From positions 1 to 6,163 of the forward strand of contig WLPB01000069.1 in assembly GCA_009698975.1 (NCBI GenBank): DNA of 6,163 nt, in the 5' to 3' direction. The first letter of the stretch is position 1. The number at the start of each line of letters is the position of its first letter. The stretch is from Actinomycetota bacterium. Its GTDB lineage: Bacteria; Actinomycetota; Actinomycetes; Nanopelagicales; Nanopelagicaceae. The notes beneath the pieces were generated by a model that did no database searches, had not been told where the DNA came from, and worked only from the letters and a program-made list of their open reading frames with translations. Both the position numbers and the translations under genes were made by a program. Of this stretch, positions 1-5,150 are shown piece after piece.

Positions 1-489
1 CGCATTCACACATCTGCTGCCGGTGTTTTGATTCTTCCGGAAGCAGAAGAAGTTGATGTTGAGCTCAATATGAATGATGTTCGCGTAGATGTGTATCGCT
101 CATCAGGACCCGGCGGACAGTCAGTAAATACAACTGACTCTGCAGTGCGCTTGACTCATGGGCCAACCGGAATCGTCGTCTCGTGTCAGAATGAAAAATC
201 TCAGCTTCAAAATAAGGAATCCGCACTTCGCATCTTACGTGCGCGCCTGCTGGCGCATGCCCAAGAACAAGCTGATGCAGCTGCTGCCGCGGAGCGAAAG
301 AGTCAGGTTCGAACTGTCGATCGTTCAGAGCGGATTCGCACCTATAACTATCCAGAGAATCGCCTGAGTGATCACCGCGTCAACTACAAGTCAAATAATC
401 TTGATGCAGTTCTCAACGGCGAACTCGATGATGTAATTCAAGCGCTACTCGATGCCGATAAGGCAGCGAAGCTTTCAGCAACGAGCTAA
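1..489 (+). CDS. prfA: Peptide chain release factor 1, C-terminal part (5' end outside window)
   Basis: RF1 recognises UAA and UAG in the ribosomal A site and triggers hydrolysis of the finished peptide. The frame is open from base 1, and the first residues (RIHTSAAG) are the usual RF1 wording just upstream of the catalytic domain, so the gene enters from the left; the TTG at base 28 is internal, not a start. The catalytic GGQ lies at bases 112-120 within [20 protein letters not shown]. The C-terminal domain follows with [17 protein letters not shown], the form typical of RF1 rather than RF2. About 162 codons are present, a little under half of a normal protein of about 360 residues. The anticodon-like recognition loop (PxT region) would be upstream and is not visible. 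The gene ends 6 bases before prmC, whose product methylates the GGQ glutamine, so enzyme and substrate are neighbours. No damage is seen in the visible part. Confidence 0.97.
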   Translation, partial: RIHTSAAGVLILPEAEEVDVELNMNDVRVDVYRSSGPGGQSVNTTDSAVRLTHGPTGIVVSCQNEKSQLQNKESALRILRARLLAHAQEQADAAAAAERKSQVRTVDRSERIRTYNYPENRLSDHRVNYKSNNLDAVLNGELDDVIQALLDADKAAKLSATS

Positions 490-495
490 CCTTAA

Positions 496-1350
496 ATGTC
501 ACTTACATTTAAAGAATTTCTTCGCGGTGGCAAAGATCAATTAGCAGCAGCAGGTTTTCCAGAGGTCGACGCCGAACATCTCATCGCCTATCTCCTTGGA
601 ATTTCTCGAATGGATTTACATAATCCGCTTACTCTCGAAAATGCTCTTGCCGCTTTCCCCGATCTCTCGGTAATCGAAGAGAACTTCTGGGCGCTGCTAG
701 ATAGACGGTGCGCACATGAGCCACTTCAATACCTCACTGGCACCGCATACTTTCGCTACCTAGAGATTGAAGTCGGTCCCGGTGTTCTTGTGCCTCGTCC
801 CGAGAGCGAGCTTCTCGTCGAAGCGGTTCTAAAGAATATCGAAAGCAGAACAGGCGCTGTCAGCGTTGTTGATCTCGGTTCGGGTTCTGGCGCTCTAGCG
901 CTAGCAATTGCAACTGAAGCCCCAGAGACGCATCTCGTTGCAGTTGAAAAAGACCCAGCAGCAATTGAGTGGTTACGGAAAAATGTTTCGCGAATCGCAG
1001 AACGAGTTCGCATTGTTGAAAGTGATGTTGCCTCAGCCTTGATTGGCGTGAAGTGCGATGTAGTCATTGCAAATCCGCCATATGTCCCTAATGGCCAAGT
1101 ACTTCCGCGTGATGTGGCAGAGCATGAACCTGCCATCGCGTTATACGGCGGCCCAGATGGAATGGAGCTTCCGCGAGAATTTATCGCGGCAGCAGCTCGC
1201 CTGCTCAAGAGTGGTGGCTTCGTGGCGATAGAACATCACGAGAGTCAAGGGAGCGAGATCGCCTTGGCTATGGAGCGAGAGTTTTCCGAGGTAACTCTTC
1301 ATAATGATTTAGCTGGCCGCCCTAGATTCACGACTGCTATCAGGAGATAA
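496..1350 (+). CDS. prmC: Release factor glutamine N5-methyltransferase
   Basis: PrmC uses S-adenosylmethionine to methylate the side-chain amide of the GGQ glutamine in release factors, which raises termination efficiency. The 284-residue product has the family's normal length and layout: an N-terminal helical domain of about 85 residues that docks the release factor, the linker motif LVPRPESELLVE (residues 98-109, with serine where PRPETE is usual), then a Rossmann methyltransferase domain. SAM-binding motif I is D126-L-G-S-G-S-G132, the acidic residue after strand 2 is E151, and the signature N193-P-P-Y196 (bases 1072-1083) binds the substrate glutamine. EPAIALYGGPDGM (211-223) and the C-terminal LAGRPRFTTA are also family hallmarks. 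The ATG at 496 is 6 bases after the prfA stop. No good Shine-Dalgarno sequence precedes it, so translation may depend on ribosomes finishing prfA (inference). Confidence 0.96.
   Translation: MSLTFKEFLRGGKDQLAAAGFPEVDAEHLIAYLLGISRMDLHNPLTLENALAAFPDLSVIEENFWALLDRRCAHEPLQYLTGTAYFRYLEIEVGPGVLVPRPESELLVEAVLKNIESRTGAVSVVDLGSGSGALALAIATEAPETHLVAVEKDPAAIEWLRKNVSRIAERVRIVESDVASALIGVKCDVVIANPPYVPNGQVLPRDVAEHEPAIALYGGPDGMELPREFIAAAARLLKSGGFVAIEHHESQGSEIALAMEREFSEVTLHNDLAGRPRFTTAIRR
1342..1346 (+). promoter_or_regulatory. Ribosome binding site of the Sua5-like gene
   Basis: AGGAG lies within the last codons of prmC, 11 bases before the ATG at 1358. The spacing is somewhat long, but this is the only purine-rich candidate and it supports the ATG at 1358 as the start. 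Confidence 0.5.
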
Positions 1351-1357
1351 TTACCCC

Positions 1358-2011
1358 ATGGCGCGCATTGATATAAGTGGTGGAGCGGATAACGATGCAA
1401 TAGCTCTAGCCCTTAAAGGAATTCGCGATGGTTACATCATTTGTGCACCTGCAGAACATGGCTACATTTTCTTAGTTGATGCATTCTCGGAGTTCGCTGT
1501 TCGCGCAATGCATGTTCTACGCGGTGCTCGCAATGGAACATCGGCTCAAGTATTAATTGCCTCTGCTGAGACTCTTCCCGGAATCGCTCGTGATCTCAGT
1601 GAAGATGTGATGGCGTTGACAGAAGCTTTCTGGCCTGGTCTGCTCTCACTTAATCTTCGCCCCAACCGCGGCCTCGCCTGGGATTTGGGAGATGGCAATA
1701 CATTAGATCGCTTTAGCGTGCGATCTCCACAATCAATCTTTTTGCAATCCATTCTTGCGGCGAGTGGTCCGTTAGCGGTAGCAAGTGCAGCAAGAGCGGG
1801 TGAGCGGCCGATGAAATCTCTCGATTCTCTTCTGGTTGGAGAGTTTGACCTCGCTGCGATTTTCGATGCCGGCACACTCGATGATGGCCCGCTGACAACA
1901 GTTGTTGAAGCAGATCTTACGGCAATGACCATTATTCGAGAAAGTGCTATCAGCCGTGAGCAGCTCGCTGCCGTCGTGCCTGCCCTTTCGCCAGATAAGC
2001 CAATAAGCTAA
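1358..2011 (+). CDS. Sua5/YciO/YrdC-family protein with altered active-site motifs
   Basis: The 217-residue product sits where actinobacteria carry the Sua5/YwlC/TsaC gene, which makes threonylcarbamoyl-AMP for t6A modification of ANN-decoding tRNAs. The fold-level pattern is recognisable: an N-terminal helix (DNDAIALALKGIRDGYIICAP), the core FWPGLLSLNL (91-100), FSVRSP (119-124), GPLAVASAARAG (137-148), AIFDAG (167-172), TTVVEAD (180-186) and TIIRESAIS (191-199). Most ligand-binding motifs differ from the canonical ones. The PTxTVYGL segment reads P31-A-E-H-G-Y-I-F-L, the KxR motif region reads R55-G-A-R58, PGPLT is PGLLS, the asparagine of SANxSG is alanine (S143-A-A-R-A-G148), and STVVD is TTVVE. 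The arginine of the VRxP motif (R122) is kept. Family membership rests on position and pattern; activity as a threonylcarbamoyl-AMP synthase is doubtful. A lineage-specific derivative with a changed role is possible. It begins 7 bases after prmC and ends 4 bases before glyA. Confidence 0.8.
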   Translation: MARIDISGGADNDAIALALKGIRDGYIICAPAEHGYIFLVDAFSEFAVRAMHVLRGARNGTSAQVLIASAETLPGIARDLSEDVMALTEAFWPGLLSLNLRPNRGLAWDLGDGNTLDRFSVRSPQSIFLQSILAASGPLAVASAARAGERPMKSLDSLLVGEFDLAAIFDAGTLDDGPLTTVVEADLTAMTIIRESAISREQLAAVVPALSPDKPIS

Positions 2012-2015
2012 CGCC

Positions 2016-3278
2016 ATGTCCAATACTTTCTATGGCCCTGATTTCGAGCTCCTCACAGAAGAAGATCCTGCGATTGCAGCAGTTCTACTCTCAGAACTTA
2101 AGCGCCAGCAGAGCGACTTGCAGCTGATCGCTTCCGAGAACTTCACATCTCGTGCAGTATTAGCAGCACTGGGATCGACTCTTTCAAATAAGTATGCCGA
2201 GGGTTATCCAGGAAAGCGTTATTACGGCGGCTGTGAAGAGGTAGATGTTGCTGAGAACATTGCTATTGATCGCGCCAAGTCTCTCTTTGGTGCAGAGCAT
2301 GCAAATGTTCAACCACACTCAGGTGCGAGTGCGAATATCGCGGTCTATCAAGCCTTTACTAAGCCAGGCGATACTGTTTTGGCGATGTCCTTGCCACATG
2401 GCGGCCACCTCACTCATGGTTCTAAAGTTAACTTCTCGGGCAAGTGGTTTAACGTCGTCTCATATGGCGTGCGTCAAGATAATGAGTTGATTGATTACGA
2501 CGAGCTGCGCGATCTGGCAATTGCCAATAAGCCAAAGATGATCTGCTCTGGTGCAACTGCTTATCCTTCTTTGATTGACTTTGAGAAGGTCCGCGCAATC
2601 TGTGATGAAGTTGGCGCGATTATGTGGGTCGATGCCGCGCACTTCATTGGGCTAGTTGCAGGTAAGGCGATTCCATCACCGGTGCCATATGCCGATGTTG
2701 TTTCATTTACAACCCATAAGGTTTTGCGCGGTCCTCGCGGCGGAATGATTCTCAGTAAGGCAGAACATGCCGCAGCTCTTGATAAGGCAGTTTTCCCTGG
2801 AATGCAGGGCGGGCCAATTATGTCTGCCGTTGCTGGCAAAGCGGTTGCGCTCGCAGAGTGTGCGACTCCTGCATATCAAAAGTATGCCAAGGATGTCATC
2901 GTCAATGCGAAGTCTCTAGCAGCGGCTCTTGAAAGCGAAGGCATGCGCGCAGTTTCTGGTGGAACCCAGACACACTTGGCACTGATTGATATTCGCGCGA
3001 CAGGAGTAAACGGCAAGGTTGCAGATGAGCGTTGCGGTGCGGCTGGAATTGTTCTCAATAAAAATTCAATCCCATTTGATCCAGAAGCGCCTTCTGTTAC
3101 TTCAGGCATTCGTGTGGGTACTCCAGCAACAACAACACAGGGCATGGGCGTCGAAGAGATGAAGACAATCGCCTCCCTTATTGCGCGAGCGATTAAGAGT
3201 GATGATGCAGCTGTACACGCTGCAATCAAATCCGAAGCTCACACATTGACAGCGCGTTTTCCTATCTACCAGGCATAG
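2016..3278 (+). CDS. glyA: Serine hydroxymethyltransferase
   Basis: This cytosolic PLP enzyme converts serine plus tetrahydrofolate to glycine plus 5,10-methylene-tetrahydrofolate, the main source of one-carbon units for purines, thymidylate and methionine. The 420 residues match the usual length. Visible landmarks are LIASENFTSRAV (37-48, substrate-binding SEN region), NKYAEGYPGKRYYGG (58-72), QPHSGASANIAVY (99-111), the PLP-contacting D206 and H209 in VDAAHFIGLVAG, and the Schiff-base lysine K235 in SFTTHKVLRGPRGG. R366 in SGIRVGTPATT fits the residue that binds the substrate carboxylate. The following TTQGM has glutamine where TRGF is common, a modest variant. The ATG at 2016 is 4 bases after the previous stop and has no clear Shine-Dalgarno sequence. 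The N-terminus (MSNTFYGPDFELL, then EEDPAI) agrees with this start. All catalytic residues seem intact. Confidence 0.98.
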   Translation: MSNTFYGPDFELLTEEDPAIAAVLLSELKRQQSDLQLIASENFTSRAVLAALGSTLSNKYAEGYPGKRYYGGCEEVDVAENIAIDRAKSLFGAEHANVQPHSGASANIAVYQAFTKPGDTVLAMSLPHGGHLTHGSKVNFSGKWFNVVSYGVRQDNELIDYDELRDLAIANKPKMICSGATAYPSLIDFEKVRAICDEVGAIMWVDAAHFIGLVAGKAIPSPVPYADVVSFTTHKVLRGPRGGMILSKAEHAAALDKAVFPGMQGGPIMSAVAGKAVALAECATPAYQKYAKDVIVNAKSLAAALESEGMRAVSGGTQTHLALIDIRATGVNGKVADERCGAAGIVLNKNSIPFDPEAPSVTSGIRVGTPATTTQGMGVEEMKTIASLIARAIKSDDAAVHAAIKSEAHTLTARFPIYQA

Positions 3279-3293
3279 GCTTAGCCAGATCCC

Positions 3294-4379
3294 ATGCGTG
3301 AATATCTCGTCACACTTTTATTAGCAGCATCAATATGTTTTGTAGCTACCCCCTTCGTGCGTCGCTGGGCAATTAAATTTGGTGCGGTAGGAAAAATTCG
3401 TGAGCGCGATATCCATACAACTCCCACTCCTCGCTGGGGCGGGTTGGCAATGTGGTTTGGTATGGCCGGTAGTTTTGCAATGGTCCACCACCTCTCTCTC
3501 GTTGGAAAATCATTTACCCGCGAATCACTAGGAATCTTTCTCGCCGCAACATTCCTTGTTCTCTTAGGAATGATTGATGATCGCTTTGAACTCGATGCCA
3601 TTACAAAACTTGCTGGCCAGGCTCTCGCAGCAGGAATACTTCTGATCTACGGCGTACAGATTTTCTGGCTTCCCATCAATGGCGTGATGACCTTGCCTGC
3701 GAGTATCGGCCAATTGCTGACGATTGTTGTGGTGCTTGTCGCAATTAATGCCGTCAACTTTATTGATGGTTTAGATGGTTTAGCCGCAGGAATAGTGGCA
3801 ATTTCAGGCGCTGCCTTCTTTGCCTTTGCCTATTTATTAGCGGTTATCAATGGTTTTAGTCGCGCCGGTTCCCCATCACTTATTACCGCAATCATTATTG
3901 GTATTTGTGTTGGCTTCTTGCCACATAATGTTTTCCCAGCAAAAATCTTTATGGGGGATTCAGGTTCGATGCTCCTTGGCCTACTCTTAGCGGCATCATC
4001 GATAACCCTGACAGGACAGATTGATCCCAATGCAATCTCATCTGAAGATTTGGGTCCGACCCTGCTTCCACTTGCACTTCCCTTTGCGGTTCTCGCGATT
4101 CCACTCTTTGATTTGTTCTCAGCAATTTTTCGTAGATTGCGAGCGGGAAAGTCGCCCTTTACTTCTGACAAGGAACATATTCATCACCGCATAATGCGCT
4201 CTGGAAATTCCCAGGCGCGCACTGCTTTTATTATGTATCTCTGGACCGCGACAATTTCTTTCCCTGTTTCAATTTCAGCATTTACGCCGCTGTGGGTAGC
4301 CATAGCTCTCTTCGCTTTAATGTTAACTGGAACTCTCATCTTCTCTCGTCGCAGAAGGAAAGTAGTGGTGCTCACATGA
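3294..4379 (+). CDS. Polyprenyl-phosphate N-acetylglucosaminyl-1-phosphate transferase (WecA/TagO/Rfe type)
   Basis: This integral membrane enzyme of the PNPT family moves a sugar-1-phosphate, most likely GlcNAc-1-P from UDP-GlcNAc, onto undecaprenyl or decaprenyl phosphate at the inner membrane face, the first step of wall glycopolymer (in mycobacteria, arabinogalactan) synthesis. The 361 residues contain around ten or eleven hydrophobic segments and all family motifs: HTTPTPRWGGLAM (41-53), the D95-D96 pair in GMIDDRFE, N155-F-I-D158-G-L-D161-G, F219-M-G-D222-S-G (Mg2+/substrate site) and the C-terminal cytosolic H295-I-H-H-R299. The HIHHR loop and NFIDGLDG wording favour WecA/TagO/Rfe over MraY. 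The exact sugar and lipid are inferred. Actinobacteria carry an rfe gene in this position before the atp genes. It starts 15 bases after glyA without an obvious ribosome binding site. Its last codons overlap the next gene by ATGA (4376-4379), which suggests translational coupling. Confidence 0.93.
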   Translation: MREYLVTLLLAASICFVATPFVRRWAIKFGAVGKIRERDIHTTPTPRWGGLAMWFGMAGSFAMVHHLSLVGKSFTRESLGIFLAATFLVLLGMIDDRFELDAITKLAGQALAAGILLIYGVQIFWLPINGVMTLPASIGQLLTIVVVLVAINAVNFIDGLDGLAAGIVAISGAAFFAFAYLLAVINGFSRAGSPSLITAIIIGICVGFLPHNVFPAKIFMGDSGSMLLGLLLAASSITLTGQIDPNAISSEDLGPTLLPLALPFAVLAIPLFDLFSAIFRRLRAGKSPFTSDKEHIHHRIMRSGNSQARTAFIMYLWTATISFPVSISAFTPLWVAIALFALMLTGTLIFSRRRRKVVVLT

Positions 4380-4783
4380 GCAGCGAGCGCGCATTACTGA
4401 AGGGTGCACTTATTCCTTCAGCAATTCTTGCGCCAGTAACTATCGGAGTCTCTGGATATTTCTGGTCTGGAGCCGGACTTGCTGGCGCACTTTTGGCTCA
4501 GCTCATTGTTCTGATGTTCTTTGCTACAAACCTTCTGGTCGCTCGGATTTCGCGCGATCTAGATCCGATGATGACTATGGCACTTGCGATGATGAGCTAT
4601 GTGACCAAGGTTTTCCTCCTCGGAATTTTCCTCTGGCTCATCACCACCTTTATCCCCGAGAGCGCCTGCAATCGCACCGCTTTCGCAATTGCTGCGATTA
4701 TGGCCACCTTTGCCTGGCTCGGAGGGGAGATCACCGCATATCTCAAGCTCGATCTTCATTTACAATTGCCACCCCGGCAGTAG
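4376..4783 (+). CDS. atpI: ATP synthase accessory membrane protein, AtpI/UncI type
   Basis: The start chosen is the ATG at 4376, inside the ATGA overlap with the upstream stop, giving 135 residues (MSSERALLKG...). The frame stays open upstream to an ATG at 4292, but that would add 28 residues read from within the conserved upstream gene. The product has four hydrophobic segments at about 11-30, 35-57, 68-92 and 100-123. It matches the actinobacterial ATP-synt_I pattern: a helix with FFATNLLVARI, SYVTKVFLLGIFL (74-86) and FAWLGGEITAYLK (112-124), comparable to the small membrane protein found before atpB in other actinobacteria. AtpI is known from other bacteria to aid c-ring assembly and has been linked to Mg2+ handling. 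That role is taken from the family and position. No catalytic motif is expected. A promoter candidate for the downstream genes begins inside its 3' end. Confidence 0.82.
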   Translation: MSSERALLKGALIPSAILAPVTIGVSGYFWSGAGLAGALLAQLIVLMFFATNLLVARISRDLDPMMTMALAMMSYVTKVFLLGIFLWLITTFIPESACNRTAFAIAAIMATFAWLGGEITAYLKLDLHLQLPPRQ

Positions 4784-4786
4784 ACT
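4759..4786 (+). promoter_or_regulatory. Candidate sigma-70-type promoter for atpZ and the downstream atp genes
   Basis: TTTACA at 4759-4764 (5 of 6 to TTGACA), a 16-base spacer and TAGACT at 4781-4786 (4 of 6 to TATAAT, keeping the TAnnnT core). The -35 box is inside the end of atpI and the -10 box begins with its TAG stop codon. A transcript would start near 4793 and carry a leader of about 36 bases before the atpZ ATG. This is the best-formed promoter seen in the window, but it comes from reading consensus boxes only. Confidence 0.45.
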
Positions 4787-4816
4787 CCTCCAAGTTCTAC
4801 CCTTTCACCCCTGAAA

Positions 4817-4822
4817 AAGGAG
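4817..4822 (+). promoter_or_regulatory. Ribosome binding site of atpZ
   Basis: AAGGAG, preceded by further A residues, lies 6 bases before the ATG at 4829. It is a near-ideal Shine-Dalgarno site and fixes the start of this short gene. Its GGAG is the first half of an 8-base palindrome GGAGCTCC (4819-4826), so it could pair with itself between transcripts or with CTCC repeats at 4785-4791 in read-through RNA. Confidence 0.85.
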
Positions 4823-4828
4823 CTCCCC

Positions 4829-5020
4829 ATGGCAGCAAAACCCGAGTCAGATGCCCTCTGGTCAATCGTCGGTTACATGCTCTCTGGATTGATTTTCTGG
4901 GGCGGGGTCGGGTATCTGGCAGATAAGTACTTCAGTACCGGCTACCTCACCCTTGTGGGCTTGCTCTTAGGCATGGGTGGCGCGATCTATCTCATATGGC
5001 TGCGATTCGGCCGTGAGTAA
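4829..5020 (+). CDS. atpZ: AtpZ/AtpI-like small membrane protein of the ATP synthase operon
   Basis: The 63-residue product has two hydrophobic helices, about 9-31 (WSIVGYMLSGLIFWGGVGYL) and 38-58 (GYLTLVGLLLGMGGAIYLIW), joined by a short loop with ADKYFST. This matches the ATPase gene 1 / AtpZ family, whose members have the pattern GYxxSGxxxxGGxGxLxD followed by a glycine-rich second helix ending in GxxxYxxW. In alkaliphilic Bacillus, AtpZ and AtpI occur together upstream of atpB and have been linked to c-ring assembly and Mg2+ or Ca2+ uptake; here the order is atpI then atpZ. The ATG has a strong AAGGAG 6 bases upstream. A candidate promoter ends 42 bases before the start, so this may be the first gene of the atp transcript proper. 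The family call rests on pattern and context, because the protein is too short for more. Confidence 0.8.
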   Translation: MAAKPESDALWSIVGYMLSGLIFWGGVGYLADKYFSTGYLTLVGLLLGMGGAIYLIWLRFGRE

Positions 5021-5150
5021 GAGGCATTTGCGTGATGGGAGACACGGGAAACCACTCCCTTTCCGATTTCTCAGGAGGGGCTCCTACCCTCTAATCTTTG
5101 CTCGGACTCACCATGGGAAGTGAGCTATTGAGGTATCGGGGGAGCGCCGG
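5021..5150 (+). promoter_or_regulatory. 130-base leader before atpB with hairpins and tiny ORFs
   Basis: This is the largest non-coding gap in the window. It holds a perfect 5-bp inverted repeat AGGAG-GGG-CTCCT (5073-5085), a looser pair GGGAG (5037-5041) with CTCCC (5055-5059), and the atpB ribosome binding site GGGGGAG, whose GGGAG (5140-5144) could pair with the same CTCCC. Two small ORFs fit inside: 5035-5094 (19 codons, preceded by AAGAGG at 5019-5024) and 5113-5154 (13 codons), the latter ending in a TGA that overlaps the atpB GTG. TAnnnT boxes occur at 5085-5090 (TACCCT) and 5092-5097 (TAATCT), but no convincing -35 box is paired with them. No T-run suggests an intrinsic terminator. 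A post-transcriptional control role is inference. Confidence 0.4.
5138..5144 (+). promoter_or_regulatory. atpB: Ribosome binding site that decides the GTG start of atpB
   Basis: GGGGGAG lies 6 bases before the GTG at 5151. An in-frame TGA at 5121-5123 excludes an upstream start in the atpB frame, and no ATG or other start codon lies between that stop and the GTG, so this site and the GTG define the protein start. Confidence 0.8.

Noticed and set aside
158..367. A 69-codon ORF on the + strand inside prfA
   Set aside because: It lies out of frame within strongly conserved RF1 coding sequence and has no recognisable protein pattern.
28..489. A 153-residue ORF starting with TTG at base 28
   Set aside because: The frame is open from base 1 and the preceding residues are conserved RF1 sequence, so the TTG is internal to prfA.
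756..1208. A 150-codon ORF on the - strand opposite prmC
   Set aside because: It is low-complexity (rich in Ser, Arg, Ala, Thr), antisense to a conserved gene, and typical of mirror ORFs of coding sequence.
2561..3229. Two - strand ORFs (92 and 117 codons) opposite glyA
   Set aside because: Both are antisense to intact, highly conserved SHMT sequence and show no family pattern.
3279..3293. A terminator or promoter between glyA and the glycosyltransferase gene
   Set aside because: Only 15 bases are available, with no stable hairpin, no T-run and no promoter boxes.
3281..3601. A 106-codon - strand ORF starting opposite the 5' part of the glycosyltransferase gene and reaching the glyA junction
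   Set aside because: Composition (Arg, Lys, Ser rich) fits an antisense shadow of membrane-protein codons; no ribosome binding site or motif supports it.
3830..4171. A 113-codon - strand ORF opposite the glycosyltransferase gene
   Set aside because: Antisense to the conserved MGDSG and C-terminal region; no independent evidence.
4292..4375. An N-terminal extension of AtpI from an ATG at 4292
   Set aside because: It would overlap 88 bases of the upstream gene out of frame, and the extra residues look unlike a membrane-protein start; the ATGA overlap start at 4376 fits the family length and operon logic.
5037..5063. GGGAG...CTCCCTTTC as an intrinsic terminator after atpZ
   Set aside because: The stem is only 5 bp with a 13-base loop and is followed by three T residues, too weak for a terminator; the atp genes downstream are expected to be co-transcribed.
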